Part shown: piece by piece, positions 45,920 through 54,833 of the stretch
Numbering within the stretch: the first letter of the stretch is position 1
Layout: each line of letters begins with the position of its first letter
Origin: an uncultured Hyphomicrobiales bacterium
GTDB lineage: Bacteria > Pseudomonadota > Alphaproteobacteria > Rhizobiales > Ancalomicrobiaceae
Direction: 5' to 3'
NCBI GenBank assembly: GCA_903930435.1
Contig: CAIYYN010000024.1
Location: 1-64,000 of the forward strand
DNA: 64,000 nt
Translations under genes and position numbers: made by a program
Notes under the pieces: model-generated
The model's input: only the letters and a program-made list of their open reading frames with translations
Database searches by the model: none
What the model was told of the DNA's origin: nothing

Positions 45920-45931
45920 GCAATTTATTGC
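45920..45931. promoter_or_regulatory. Candidate operator upstream of the PfkB kinase
   Basis: GCAAT-TT-ATTGC is a perfect palindrome. It is followed by two further TTGCA pentamers; the three TTGCA units start at 45928, 45939 and 45946, the first two one helical turn apart. The cluster lies 34-64 nt before the kinase start and may bind the ROK regulator encoded upstream. Confidence 0.4.
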
Positions 45932-46260
45932 AGTTTTGTTGCATCTTGCAGAAAAACGTCCAAGACGCAAGCTGTGAGTCGTAAAAATCATCCCCGGCTC
46001 ACGACGCGAATGGCAAGGACCTCAAAATCTCAGGGTTGAGATCCCGCCCGCAGTTCATCTGCCGGGGATGACAGTTACAACCGGCTTGCGACGGTCGTAA
46101 CTGTAACGATCAGAACCGTTGACCCGATCGACTTTGTCGTGATTTCAGGGGCAGTCTCCGGATTGAGCCCTTCTGATCTCACGTCTGGACCTTGGGCTGG
46201 CGATTGCCCGTCAACCAGATGCAGACCAGCACGGGTCTCAATTTTCACTCTCAAATTGTC

Positions 46261-47562
46261 TCAGTTGCTGGCGACTTCAAACCGCTCGTCCCGTCGCATG
46301 GTCGTATAGCCGGCGGTTTCGTCCCGACCGCTCGCATGCTTGCCTGTCAGGATTGCGGCAAACGGCGAGAAGTTCAGGTGCAATGGCAGGCTGGCAGCAC
46401 CGATTGCGCCGGCATCTTCACTGAAGTATCCCCGCATCAGCCTGGGGGCCTCGCGCGCCTCAGGCATCGACTCAGTCAATCGCCATTGCAGCCAGTGAAT
46501 GATCTCATCAAGGATGGTCCGATCAAGGTCACTGTCGATCACGACCACAGGCACATCGAGAACGGCGACAGCCGACAGGATCGGCACAATCAGCGCATCG
46601 ACGCAATCCTCCGCCCATTCGTTGACGGCCTCCGGCATGGCAGCGGTCGTCTTGGCCAGATCAGCCAGCCCCGATATGTCCGCGCCATGGTACCTGAGAT
46701 GACGCATCAACGCGTTGATTGAGGCACGGGACAGCAAGATCTCGGCTGAACGACTGGTTTGCGGCGCGGAAGCAAGGCGCGATGGCGAAACCGGCATCAT
46801 CGCGACGTCGCCCGCGTTGCCGGTCGTCCCTCGCACATATTGGCCACCAAGCACGATGCCGCCACCGATTGCCGGTCCGATGAACAGATAGAGGAAGTCG
46901 TCGATCTTGCGACCGTGGCCATAGAATAGTTCGGCGACAGCCGCGGCCGTGCCGTCGTTTTCGGCAACGACATCGTAGCCGGTGGATTCCTTCAGCGCGG
47001 CGGCAATGTCGAAATTGTCCCAGGCGTGAAACTGGGCTGTCGGCATATCGAGCTTTTCGAGCCAGGCTCCCAGATTGTAGGGTGCGGCAACACCAACACC
47101 CGCCACGCGGCGTCGGGCGGCCAAAGGCAACTGGTCGACCAGCGCTTCGATATCCTGGGTAATCAGATCAATTGCCCGCTGGGGCGGGGGCAGGTCAATC
47201 GCGTGCAGGCGCCGACCGATGGGATTACCGGCAAAATCAATCAGGATCGTTTCAATCGAGCGACGATCAATGCGAACGCCAATGCCGTAAGCGCCTTCGG
47301 GGGCGAGCGACAGCATTGTCGCAGGTTGGCCACGCCCACCGTCGCGCTTCTTGCCTTCTTCACGGATCAGGCCTGCGCGTTCGAGTTCCCGAACGATGAC
47401 GCCGGCTGCATTATTCGTCAGCGATGCATGACGTGCGATATCGGCCTTCGACGCCTGACCCATGCGGCGCAACGCTGCAAGAATAACACGTTCATTGAAT
47501 TGCCGAACGTGAACAGAGTTCGAGCCCTGGCCGTTGCCAGTTTTGATCGGAGCATCGCCCAT
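46261..47562 (-). CDS. ROK-family transcriptional regulator
   Basis: A 433-residue regulator. The N-terminal winged helix (about residues 18-75: ILAALRRMGQASKADIARHASLTNNAAGVIVRELERAGLI) is followed by a sugar-kinase-like ROK domain with GIGVRIDRRSIETILIDFAG and FIGPAIGGGIVLGGQYVRGTTGNAGDV. It is of the Mlc/NagC/XylR repressor type; such proteins release DNA on binding a sugar or phosphosugar. Lying just upstream of the PfkB-zwf-edd run on the same strand, it most likely controls it. A 374-nt gap separates them and holds the TTGCA cluster. Confidence 0.85.
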   Translation of the reverse strand: MGDAPIKTGNGQGSNSVHVRQFNERVILAALRRMGQASKADIARHASLTNNAAGVIVRELERAGLIREEGKKRDGGRGQPATMLSLAPEGAYGIGVRIDRRSIETILIDFAGNPIGRRLHAIDLPPPQRAIDLITQDIEALVDQLPLAARRRVAGVGVAAPYNLGAWLEKLDMPTAQFHAWDNFDIAAALKESTGYDVVAENDGTAAAVAELFYGHGRKIDDFLYLFIGPAIGGGIVLGGQYVRGTTGNAGDVAMMPVSPSRLASAPQTSRSAEILLSRASINALMRHLRYHGADISGLADLAKTTAAMPEAVNEWAEDCVDALIVPILSAVAVLDVPVVVIDSDLDRTILDEIIHWLQWRLTESMPEAREAPRLMRGYFSEDAGAIGAASLPLHLNFSPFAAILTGKHASGRDETAGYTTMRRDERFEVASN

Positions 47563-47831
47563 TTAATCCCCCCAATCCCGGTGACAGTGCTTCGGGACCG
47601 TTGCAGCCATTATTGTGAACGGCGAAAGACGCGTACCTGACAGGACGAGCAGGCAAGTCGAACCGTCAGTGACGATCAGTCACAACGAGCTATTAATTAA
47701 TTCACGATGATAAAACAAAAGTGCCGCTTGTCAAGAGTGGAGCGGCGGATGGGGTTACGGTCTAAACCACCAGTTGGCCCAAGGCTCTGCAATGATATGA
47801 CGATAATCCAAACTTGACTTAATGCTCATAC

Positions 47832-47844
47832 TATAACCGTTATA
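47832..47844. promoter_or_regulatory. 13-bp palindrome between the ROK gene and cysK
   Basis: TATAAC-C-GTTATA, perfect arms, in a 429-nt AT-rich gap (47563-47991) that otherwise has no gene. It is far upstream (about 270 nt) of the ROK gene start and beyond the cysK terminator. Its ligand is unknown. Confidence 0.3.
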
Positions 47845-47917
47845 CCGCCTGACGTCACGGACATTCTGCAAAAATTTTTCACCGTGTTGGGGTTGTAAGA
47901 ATGGGTCGTACCCTCAT

Positions 47918-47953
47918 GAAAAACCCGCCTGGTTCGACCGAACCAAGGCGGGT
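47918..47953 (-). terminator. Rho-independent terminator after cysK
   Basis: Read on the minus strand, a CCCGCCTTGGTTCG arm pairs with CGAACCAGGCGGG (one bulged base) and is followed by TTTTT. It begins about 40 nt after the cysK stop. Confidence 0.85.
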
Positions 47954-47991
47954 GCAATGCGACGAGGCACCAATGCAAGTGCGAACAAACC

Positions 47992-48960
47992 TTATTCCAG
48001 GCCCTCGAACAGCGCCGTTGACAAATACCGTTCGGCAAAGGACGGAATAATGATCACGATGGTCTTGCCTTCGAATTCCGGACGAAGGCCAACCTTGACG
48101 GCAGCCGCGATGGCCGCACCGGATGAAATGCCAACCGGAATGCCTTCGGTGCGCGCAACCAGACGCGCATACTCAAAGGCTTCATCATTGGTGATCTGCA
48201 CGACCTCGTCATAGACATGCGTGTCGAGCACGCCGGGCACAAAGCCCGCGCCAATGCCCTGGATCTTGTGGGGGCCGGGGGCTCCGCCGGACAGGATCGG
48301 TGAGGCTGTCGGTTCGACCGCGATGACTTTCACACCCGGCTTCTTGTCTTTCAAGACCTGACCGACGCCCGTGATGGTGCCGCCAGTGCCGATGCCCGAA
48401 ATGAGGACGTCGACACCGCCATTGGTGTCGTTCCAGATTTCGAGCGCCGTGGTGCGCCGATGGATTTCCGGGTTGGCCGGATTCTGGAACTGTTGCGGGA
48501 TGATCGCGCCCGGAATTTCTGCGACGAGTTCCTCAGCCTTGGCGACGGCCCCTTTCATGCCTTTCGGGCCTTCGGTCAGCACGAGTTCAGCCCCCAGCAG
48601 CTTCAGCATCTTCCGCCGCTCGATGGACATGGTTTCCGGCATCACGAGGATCAACCTGTAACCACGGGCAGCTGCGACGAAGGCGAGCGCAATGCCGGTG
48701 TTGCCCGATGTCGGCTCGACCAGTGTCGCGCCCGGTCCAAGCTTGCCTTCGCGCTCCAGCGCGTCGATCATGGCGACGCCGATGCGGTCCTTGACGCTGG
48801 CAATCGGATTGAAGAATTCGAGCTTGGCGAGAAGATGCGCCTTGACGCCCTTCGCTGCTGCGATCTTGTCGAGACGAACGATCGGCGTATCGCCAATTGT
48901 TTCCGTAATCGAATTGTAAACCCGGCCTCTTCCAGGGCGGTGCGCAGCGGTGTCGGACAT
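47992..48960 (-). CDS. cysK: Cysteine synthase A
   Basis: A 322-residue PLP enzyme that makes cysteine from O-acetylserine and sulfide. The PLP lysine is in [10 protein letters not shown], the substrate loop in [13 protein letters not shown], and the phosphate-binding [12 protein letters not shown] is intact. GAGGAAAC precedes the ATG at 48960. It is monocistronic, with a strong terminator on its 3' side. Confidence 0.95.
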   Translation of the reverse strand: MSDTAAHRPGRGRVYNSITETIGDTPIVRLDKIAAAKGVKAHLLAKLEFFNPIASVKDRIGVAMIDALEREGKLGPGATLVEPTSGNTGIALAFVAAARGYRLILVMPETMSIERRKMLKLLGAELVLTEGPKGMKGAVAKAEELVAEIPGAIIPQQFQNPANPEIHRRTTALEIWNDTNGGVDVLISGIGTGGTITGVGQVLKDKKPGVKVIAVEPTASPILSGGAPGPHKIQGIGAGFVPGVLDTHVYDEVVQITNDEAFEYARLVARTEGIPVGISSGAAIAAAVKVGLRPEFEGKTIVIIIPSFAERYLSTALFEGLE

Positions 48961-49173
48961 GCTGTTTCCTCGTTAAAGCTCACTTATCGGCAAGCGAGGA
49001 CCATACGTCGATACGGCCTGAACTGCGAGTCCAGAGATCATCGAAAATATCGGTTTGTTGGAACCAGATCCCAAAAAAAGGGCGTTTCCCGAAATGCAGC
49101 GCAATCAACCTAAGCAAGATCGCGTCAACGAGAAAAGACATTTCGCCGACGGCCCATCGCTGGCAGCGGCACC

Positions 49174-49626
49174 TCAGCGTCCTGTTGATCCAAATCCGCC
49201 GGATCCGCGTTGGGTGTCAGTCAGTTGGAGTTGCGGTTGGAACGTGGCCTGATGAACGGGGGCGATGACCAGTTGCGCGATCCGGTCACCGCGCGAAATG
49301 GTGAAGGGGTCTGACCCGAGATTGATGAGGATGACCTTCACTTCGCCACGATAATCAGCGTCAATCGTGCCGGGGCTGTTGAGGACGGTGATGCCCGCCT
49401 TGGCCGCCAGCCCGGATCGCGGCCTGACCTGACCTTCAAATCCACGCGGGATTTCGAGGACGAGACCGGTCGGTATCATCGCCCTGCCGAGGGGTGGCAA
49501 GGTGACCGGCTCATGCTCGGCAACAGCGGCAGCCAGGTCAACACCGGCGGCGTCCTGCGTCTGGTAGGCGGGATCGGCCAGACCCGCCGCATGTGGCAGG
49601 CGCAGCACGTTGATGATCACTGTCAC
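49174..49626 (-). CDS. dut: dUTP diphosphatase
   Basis: A 150-residue trimeric dUTPase that keeps uracil out of DNA. The five family motifs are seen in order: [41 protein letters not shown] and the C-terminal GSGGFGSTG loop. The start appears to be GTG at 49626 with GAGG 6 nt before it. The next gene on the strand is mbfA, 38 nt upstream. Confidence 0.95.
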   Translation of the reverse strand: MTVIINVLRLPHAAGLADPAYQTQDAAGVDLAAAVAEHEPVTLPPLGRAMIPTGLVLEIPRGFEGQVRPRSGLAAKAGITVLNSPGTIDADYRGEVKVILINLGSDPFTISRGDRIAQLVIAPVHQATFQPQLQLTDTQRGSGGFGSTGR

Positions 49627-49664
49627 AGGAAGCCTCGTCGTCTGGATTGGCCCGTCAGATTATG

Positions 49665-50654
49665 TCAGGCATTGCCTATCAGGATACCGGTGGCAAAGAC
49701 CAGAGCCCCGCCAAGCAGGATCTGCAGCATGGCCTTGACGATCGGGGTATCCATATAGCGCCACCGGATCCAGGAAATCGCACTCAATTCCACCACGACG
49801 ACGAAGAATGAGACAATCGTGGCCGTCCAGAATTCGGGGATCAGATAGGGCAGCGAGTGGCCGAGACCGCCGACGGCTGTCATGATGCCGGAAGCGGCGC
49901 CACGGACCCAGGGGGAGCCGCGGCCTGACAATTGTCCGTCATCCGACAGGCCCTCGGCCAATCCCATGGAAATGCCCGCACCAATGGAAGCTGCAAGGCC
50001 AACGAGCAGCGTATCCCAGGTGTTATGAGTTGCAAAAGCCGTTGCAAACAGCGGGGCAAGCGTGGAAACCGACCCGTCCATCAGGCCCACGAGGCCCGGC
50101 TGGACGATCTCGAGCACGAATTTCTGGCGTGAAAGTTCTTCCTCGGCAGTGCCTTCCGGGGTTTCGGTTGCTTCCAGCCCGAGACGGTGCGCCATCGACT
50201 CATGGGCGGCTTCTGCCTGGGCCAGATCCCCGAGCAGTTTACGGATCGAGGCATCCGATGTTCGGGTCATTGCCCTCTCATAGTAACGCGCGGCACTGGC
50301 TTCCATGCTTTCAGCTTCGCGACGTATCGTATCAAGCGACAGGTTTTGCATGAGCCACACCGGGCGGCGTTCATAAAATCCGCTCAGGTGTTCACGACGG
50401 ATCAGCGGGATGCGTTCGCCGAATTTCTGGCGAAACATCTCGATCAGCATATGCCGGTGCTCGCCCTCTTCCGCTGACATCTCGTCAAAGACCTTGGCGG
50501 ATGCAGGATAGGCCACGCGCAGCGCGTCGGCATAGGCGGCGTAGATACGCCCGTCATCTTCCTCGGCTGAAATGGCGACGGCCAGAATCTCGGCCTCGGT
50601 CAGGTCGGCAAAATCGCGCCTGCCGCGATTAAAAATTGACCCGAAAATGGACAT
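49665..50654 (-). CDS. mbfA: Membrane-bound ferritin MbfA (ferritin-like + VIT1 domains)
   Basis: A 329-residue fusion. Residues about 15-165 are a ferritin-like diiron domain (AISAEEDDGRIYAAYADAL, MSAEEGEHRHMLIEMF, MEASAARYYERAM, AQAEAAHESMAHRL carry the Glu/His ligands). Residues about 185-329 are a CCC1/VIT1-type metal transporter (VQPGLVGLMDGSVSTLAPLFA then several helices). In Agrobacterium and Bradyrhizobium this protein exports iron and protects from hydrogen peroxide. It has a near-perfect Irr-box in front, so it is probably repressed by Irr when iron is scarce. Confidence 0.92.
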   Translation of the reverse strand: MSIFGSIFNRGRRDFADLTEAEILAVAISAEEDDGRIYAAYADALRVAYPASAKVFDEMSAEEGEHRHMLIEMFRQKFGERIPLIRREHLSGFYERRPVWLMQNLSLDTIRREAESMEASAARYYERAMTRTSDASIRKLLGDLAQAEAAHESMAHRLGLEATETPEGTAEEELSRQKFVLEIVQPGLVGLMDGSVSTLAPLFATAFATHNTWDTLLVGLAASIGAGISMGLAEGLSDDGQLSGRGSPWVRGAASGIMTAVGGLGHSLPYLIPEFWTATIVSFFVVVVELSAISWIRWRYMDTPIVKAMLQILLGGALVFATGILIGNA

Positions 50655-50663
50655 GGAGCAAAT

Positions 50664-50688
50664 CCTGTTTAGAACTTTTCAAAACAGG
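50664..50688 (-). promoter_or_regulatory. Irr-box (iron control element) before mbfA
   Basis: On the minus strand TTTTGAAAAGTTCTAAA matches the rhizobial Irr-box pattern TTTAGAA-N3-TTCTAAA with one mismatch. It sits inside a longer palindrome with arms CCTGTTT and AAACAGG. It ends only 10 nt before the mbfA ATG, so Irr bound here would cover the start region of the gene. Confidence 0.75.
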
Positions 50689-50774
50689 ACATAGAGCCAT
50701 ACGATGTATCTATCAAGAGCGAAGTCTCGTCCGGCTCGGCAAACAGCGATTGGCGATCTTTCGCTTGAACCCGA

Positions 50775-51410
50775 TCAACAGCCAGTGCAGGCGATTGTCG
50801 TCGATTGACGTGGACGAAGGTAAACCACATTGCTCAGCGTGATCGAGCTTGATCCCCAGATATTTGCCATAATCGCCGTAAACGGCGAGGAATAGGTATA
50901 AACGACCTGGGCAACAATCACCTGCTGGCCATTCGAAAAGAGCGTGGTCGGAATCGTGACTGTTGCCGGAGGCGTCGAACCCGGCGTCCAGGCGGTCGCA
51001 TTCTGAGCCTGGCTCCAGACGACCTTGAACTGCCCGCCGGTATAACTGACAACACCGACAATGATTTGTGCTCCGGCTGCATTGTAAGGCAGCATCACGG
51101 CGCTGGCAGCTGTAAAAATATCAGGCAGGCTGGCCAGTGTCGCTGTTGCCGTTCCGGTCGTGACACCCTTTGACTGACTGATCAGATCGCCAAGCGAATA
51201 AGAGACCTGGGCAACCTTGCGATTGATCGCAATAGATTGCCCGACTTCGCTGCCCCCGATGAACAGCACAAGCATAAACGGCAGGATGAGCGCAAATTCA
51301 ACTGCCGCAATCCCTGTCTGGCTGCAAGAGAAGCGCCCGATGCCATCGACGCACAAACGTCTGCGCATGGATTGAAGACAGGACACAATCCGCCGGACGA
51401 CCTGTGTCAT
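50775..51410 (-). CDS. TadE-like pilus assembly protein
   Basis: A 211-residue protein with a single helix near residues 33-55 in the TadE pattern (SQTGIAAVEFALILPFMLVLFIGGSEVGQSIAINRKVAQVSYSLGDLISQ). The rest is exported and beta-rich and ends with a Cys pair (ACTGC). TadE/TadF-type minor pilins have a prepilin-like leader with the Glu of AAVEF. It is the second of two overlapping TadE-like genes, divergent from the flp-cpa run. The start at 51410 overlaps the stop of the upstream gene. Confidence 0.85.
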   Translation of the reverse strand: MTQVVRRIVSCLQSMRRRLCVDGIGRFSCSQTGIAAVEFALILPFMLVLFIGGSEVGQSIAINRKVAQVSYSLGDLISQSKGVTTGTATATLASLPDIFTAASAVMLPYNAAGAQIIVGVVSYTGGQFKVVWSQAQNATAWTPGSTPPATVTIPTTLFSNGQQVIVAQVVYTYSSPFTAIMANIWGSSSITLSNVVYLRPRQSTTIACTGC

Positions 51411-51982
51411 GGGAACGGCTCGTTTCGGAATGCGGCCACTGCACCCAACAGCCTGGTGTTGTTTGGTTGATCTGCCATCGCCAGCCCCAAGGCTGAAAAG
51501 ATCGTGGGATACTCATAGTAGGTACTGACCACGACAATCGAGGAGGATGTATTGGCCAAGGGATCATAGGATGGCGTGGTGGTATAGGCACCTGTCTTGG
51601 GATCAACTGGGGGCGACAGGGAAAGGGTCGCAAAGCTCCCGGAGGTTGTGATGTATGTATTTAATTTGGTGCAATCCAGAAGCGAGTATAATTCAGAGCA
51701 AACCTGGCTGTTAAAGTTGGATAAGCCCCAGCCAAGGGCAGACGCCTGTCCCGTGCGGATCATCCGTGCTGCATCGGCAACAGCGGCCTCCAGCAACTGA
51801 TCGGAGAAAAAAACAAGACCAATCTGAAAGATCGCAAACAGCAGCGTGAAAAACGGCACAGCAACAATCCCGAACTCAACCGCGACCGCTCCGGATTCGT
51901 TGTGTTGAAATTTTTGCGGTAGAAAACGGGTCATTCCTTGGCACGCTCCGCTGCAAGACCTCAGACTCCTGTACAGGCTCAT
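51407..51982 (-). CDS. tadE: TadE-like minor pilin
   Basis: A 191-residue TadE-family protein. The leader and helix NESGAVAVEFGIVAVPFFTLLFAIFQIGLVFFSDQLLEAAVADAARMIRTGQA carry the family signature, including the VAVEF prepilin-type motif and the DAARxIRTGQA stretch. The exported domain has two cysteines (QVCSELYSLLDC). The start at 51982 has only a weak ribosome site; an ATG at 51934, 16 codons on, is an alternative. The ATGA overlap with the next gene indicates a two-gene operon. Confidence 0.87.
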   Translation of the reverse strand: MSLYRSLRSCSGACQGMTRFLPQKFQHNESGAVAVEFGIVAVPFFTLLFAIFQIGLVFFSDQLLEAAVADAARMIRTGQASALGWGLSNFNSQVCSELYSLLDCTKLNTYITTSGSFATLSLSPPVDPKTGAYTTTPSYDPLANTSSSIVVVSTYYEYPTIFSALGLAMADQPNNTRLLGAVAAFRNEPFP

Positions 51983-52188
51983 GTTGCCCCCAAAGGATCC
52001 TGCTTACCTTCCATCGTGCAGCAATAGCGAAAATTGATTGAAGAACCGTGAGCCAGAATGCTTAATAATCGCTACAGTTGGTCAGTATTGACTTCAGATC
52101 GGTGTTTGTCGCCGTAAAGATGATTATGTCTATCTCATCAGGCAAAGGACCGTGGCAGGACAAGCCGACGAAAAATCCTGCATTCCGT

Positions 52189-52650
52189 CTACTGCTGGGC
52201 GGTTGAAGACTGCCCCAACGAGTTTCGCGTGCTGATTTGCGTGTTGGTTGAATCAAAGTGGTTCTTTTCGTCGCCGACCTCCAGCGTGTTGCTGCATAGA
52301 GGTGTACAACTGTAACTGTAGCGGTTTCCCGCGCGCTGGACTGTTACCAAGCCATCTTCGTTCTTGGCGACTTTCAGCACTTCATCGGCAATCGGGTTGC
52401 CCTTGGCATCAAGGATAACCAGATTGGTTATGCCCGTCATCTTGCCGGTCAGGACCAGCGTCATGCGGTCATGCACTGTTGCATCGGCAATTCCCGGATT
52501 GCCAATGATGACCGTATCGGCAGGACCCGGAAGCCGCATGACCTTTGCGTGATCAATCGTGATGAGGATCGGATCCTTGGCTGCCACGGAATCGCAATGC
52601 CCGAGCCCGACGATGAAAAGGGTAGAGACGGTCAAAGCAATTGCTCGCAT
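52189..52650 (-). CDS. Stand-alone pilus-assembly (CpaC/secretin N-terminal) domain protein
   Basis: A 153-residue exported protein. After a signal peptide (to about residue 24) comes the domain found at the start of RcpA/CpaC secretins: ITIDHAKVMRLPGPADTVIIGNPGIADATVHDRMTLVLTGKMTGITNLVILDAKGNPI. The secretin channel domain is missing; the rest is a short Cys-containing segment and a Ser/Thr-rich tail. It resembles the N-terminal part of the cpaC product in this locus (SKSTIIDFDDEIRDILVSSP). It may cap or modulate the secretin. GAGGTTCC precedes the ATG at 52650. Confidence 0.82.
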   Translation of the reverse strand: MRAIALTVSTLFIVGLGHCDSVAAKDPILITIDHAKVMRLPGPADTVIIGNPGIADATVHDRMTLVLTGKMTGITNLVILDAKGNPIADEVLKVAKNEDGLVTVQRAGNRYSYSCTPLCSNTLEVGDEKNHFDSTNTQISTRNSLGQSSTAQQ

Positions 52651-53160
52651 ATCGGAACCTCACCAGAAACAGCCGCGTTCTGATCCTGATATAAAATCGC
52701 ACCTGTGCACCACGACGATGCACAAGATCATATGTGTCACCCAACTTGGTGAATTAAATCCTAAGACGGGGTCACCTGGCTGCACATTGTCGGACAATTC
52801 TGCCATGAGCCGAGCCTCGATCCCTATGCATTCGAGCTGTCTGGCTCTCGTCTGATCGGGATTTGTCGAGGCAAGCAAGCCCGGCCCCTGTCACTTCCCT
52901 AGCAGGCGACTGTTGCGGGTCCCATCAGATCGGTCCTGCGTTCGAGAGATGTCAAAAGTCACCCGTTTTGACCAGCGGTTCAAAATTTTTTTTAAAAAAT
53001 GGAACGCAGGGGAAGGCGACGTTCACCGCAGCCTGTCGGTATGAGGGGTGGCACATTCAGAAAAATATACAGATTCCTGCCGTTTTCCGCGAACAAGAAA
53101 TCTATACTAAATAAAGTCTAAATCGATACTTTGCGTCAAATTCGAAATAAAAATGAGATA
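52651..53160. other. Gap before the first flp gene
   Basis: About 510 bases without a supported gene. The half nearest flp is AT-rich, with runs of A/T at 52985-53000 and 53090-53160, and leads into the conserved pilin promoter element. No terminator or repeat was recognised in it. Confidence 0.4.
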
Positions 53161-53204
53161 TTAACCCACTCCTTTAAGTAAGCCACAATAATCGAGTACT
53201 ATAC
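53161..53204 (+). promoter_or_regulatory. Promoter element of flp gene 1
   Basis: TTAA (53161-53164), 9 nt, TTAA (53174-53177), then 21 nt and CTATAC (53199-53204) as likely -10 hexamer. The same layout precedes all four flp genes; here the second TTAA ends 131 nt before the ATG. Confidence 0.5.
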
Positions 53205-53308
53205 CTGTCTTCAAGACGCGGCGCCCTGCCGCTTCGGCTTCCCCGAGAAGAGCCCAACAGCCGCTCTGGGAACTTGGTTCTGAAGTGTCAAAAAGATAGG
53301 AGCATCAC

Positions 53309-53476
53309 ATGTCGATTTTCTCACGTTTCATCAAGGACGAGTCCGGCGCAACTGCAATCGAATACGGCCTGATCGCATCGCTGATCTCGGTTGCCATCAT
53401 CACCGGCGCGACCACGATGGGTTCGAACCTGCAGACGACCTTCTCCACGCTCGCTGGCAAGATGAAGTCCGCCTGA
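53309..53476 (+). CDS. flp: Flp-type major pilin, copy 1
   Basis: A 55-residue class IVb prepilin. The leader ends in KDESG and the mature protein starts ATAIEYGLIASLI, with the Glu and Tyr typical of Flp pilins; the prepilin peptidase CpaA encoded downstream would cleave after the Gly. The mature helix is identical in copies 1, 3 and 4. This copy differs in leader residues (S2 and S5). Monomers polymerise into the Tad pilus. AGGAGC lies before the ATG and a strong terminator follows, so the gene is a unit of its own. Confidence 0.95.
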   Translation: MSIFSRFIKDESGATAIEYGLIASLISVAIITGATTMGSNLQTTFSTLAGKMKSA

Positions 53477-53522
53477 TTGGACCTGTGGCCTCTCCGGCCC
53501 GCCACATCTTCCTGGGTACAAG

Positions 53523-53560
53523 CAACCGGACAAAAGCGTCGCTTTTGTCCGGTTGTTTTA
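53523..53560 (+). terminator. Terminator after flp copy 1
   Basis: Perfect 16-bp inverted repeat, CAACCGGACAAAAGCG (53523-53538) against its complement at 53540-53555, followed by TTTTA. Related hairpins follow the other three flp genes. Confidence 0.85.
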
Positions 53561-53802
53561 TGCTGGATTAACGAGGCGCCGATGATAGAGGTGTAATATG
53601 TCGTTGAAACAGTTGAGCTGAAATTATCTCAAGATCTCAAATGTGATAAATAAAATAAAAATGATGATTTCAAGTCATCTTGTGGATCGCTAATTTGTAT
53701 TGAAAAAATGAAATCACAAAAATGTACAGAAAAATGATATAAGTAAATAATTAAGCACAAAATTCACAATAAAAAATGTCGAAAATAGCGAAAAATACAA
53801 AA

Positions 53803-53846
53803 TTAACGGACTTATTTAAACGAAATTCAACGGATATACTCATAAT
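53803..53846 (+). promoter_or_regulatory. Promoter element of flp gene 2
   Basis: TTAA (53803-53806), 9 nt, TTAA (53816-53819), then CATAAT at 53841-53846, the likely -10. The second TTAA ends 128 nt before the ATG. Confidence 0.5.
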
Positions 53847-53947
53847 CTGTTCGTCGACGCGGAGGCGGTGCTAGCTAACCGGTCCAGCTGCCGGGTTGAA
53901 GAACCTGGCTGAACTCGAAATCTGAACTGTCACGACAGGAGCCTCAT

Positions 53948-54115
53948 ATGACCATTTTTGCACGTTTCATCAAGGACGAGTCCGGCGCAACCGCAATCGA
54001 ATACGGTCTGATTGCCTCGCTGATTGCCGTTGCTATCATCACAGGCGCAACCACCATGGGTTCCAACCTCCAGACGACCTTCTCGACGCTCGCCGGCAAG
54101 ATGAAGTCCGCCTGA
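53948..54115 (+). CDS. flp: Flp-type major pilin, copy 2
   Basis: A 55-residue prepilin, the most diverged of the four. Leader MTIFARFIKDESG; the mature part differs from the others by one residue (Ala for Ser in LIAVAI). Several silent differences separate it from copies 3 and 4, which shows that the protein is under selection while the DNA drifts. It stands 639 nt after copy 1 and 634 nt before copy 3, with its own promoter-like element and terminator. Confidence 0.95.
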   Translation: MTIFARFIKDESGATAIEYGLIASLIAVAIITGATTMGSNLQTTFSTLAGKMKSA

Positions 54116-54162
54116 TTGGGCCTGCGGCCTTTTCGGTCCGCCACATGTTCTTCGGTATCAAC

Positions 54163-54197
54163 AACCGGGCAGAAGCGTCGCTTCTGTCCGGTTTTCT
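54163..54197 (+). terminator. Terminator after flp copy 2
   Basis: AACCGGGCAGAAGCG pairs with CGCTTCTGTCCGGTT (one G-U), followed by TTTTCT. Confidence 0.8.
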
Positions 54198-54436
54198 ATG
54201 TCGGGTCTGAGCAGTGGCTTCACCACCGAACCAAAGTCCAGCTGAAGGGTATCGAGGCGGATCAAGATTGTCGGAACTATTTCAATGAGAAACAAAGCGA
54301 AAGCCAAGTGAGATAAAAGACGGAAGTTATAGAATAAAGTAAATATTGCATTTCAAATATCGATAAAATAATAAAAAAGACAAAACAGACAAAAAAATCG
54401 AGTAAATTATCCAAAAAAATGCGATTGATCAAAAAA

Positions 54437-54480
54437 TTAACGTATCTACTTAAGCAAAAAGCAATGGGTTCCGGTGTAAT
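54437..54480 (+). promoter_or_regulatory. Promoter element of flp gene 3
   Basis: TTAA (54437-54440), 9 nt, TTAA (54450-54453), then TGTAAT at 54475-54480, the likely -10. The second TTAA ends 128 nt before the ATG. Confidence 0.5.
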
Positions 54481-54581
54481 CAGGTTGTCGACACGGAGAC
54501 GGCGCTTGCTAACCGGTCCAGCAGCCAGGTTGGATGATCTGACTGAAAACGAAATCTGAATTGTCACGACAGGAGCATCAC

Positions 54582-54749
54582 ATGACGATTTTCTCACGTT
54601 TCATCAAGGACGAGTCCGGCGCCACCGCCATTGAATACGGCCTGATTGCATCGCTGATCTCGGTGGCGATCATCACAGGCGCGACCACGATGGGTTCGAA
54701 CCTGCAGACGACCTTCTCGACGCTTGCCGGCAAGATGAAGTCGGCCTGA
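54582..54749 (+). CDS. flp: Flp-type major pilin, copy 3
   Basis: A 55-residue prepilin, MTIFSRFIKDESG leader and the common mature sequence beginning ATAIEYGLI. Its upstream region from 54431 is nearly identical to that of copy 4. The ribosome site CAGGAGCATCAC is shared by all copies in slightly varied form. A hairpin terminator lies 48 nt after the stop. Confidence 0.95.
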   Translation: MTIFSRFIKDESGATAIEYGLIASLISVAIITGATTMGSNLQTTFSTLAGKMKSA

Positions 54750-54796
54750 TCGACATCTTGGGGCCTCGGGGCCGTCACATCTGCCATGGTACAAAC

Positions 54797-54833
54797 AACC
54801 GGACAGAAGCGTCGCTTTTGTCCGGTTTTCTTT
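54797..54833 (+). terminator. Terminator after flp copy 3
   Basis: AACCGGACAGAAGCG pairs with CGCTTTTGTCCGGTT (one mismatch or G-U), followed by TTCTTT. Confidence 0.8.

Noticed and set aside
47852-47859. TGACGTCA palindrome near the cysK terminator as an operator
   Set aside because: Eight bases only, common by chance, and no gene start nearby.
53161-53177. Calling the pilin TTAA pairs CtrA boxes outright
   Set aside because: The spacer is 9 nt in all four, not the 7 nt of the CtrA consensus; reported as an unassigned element instead.
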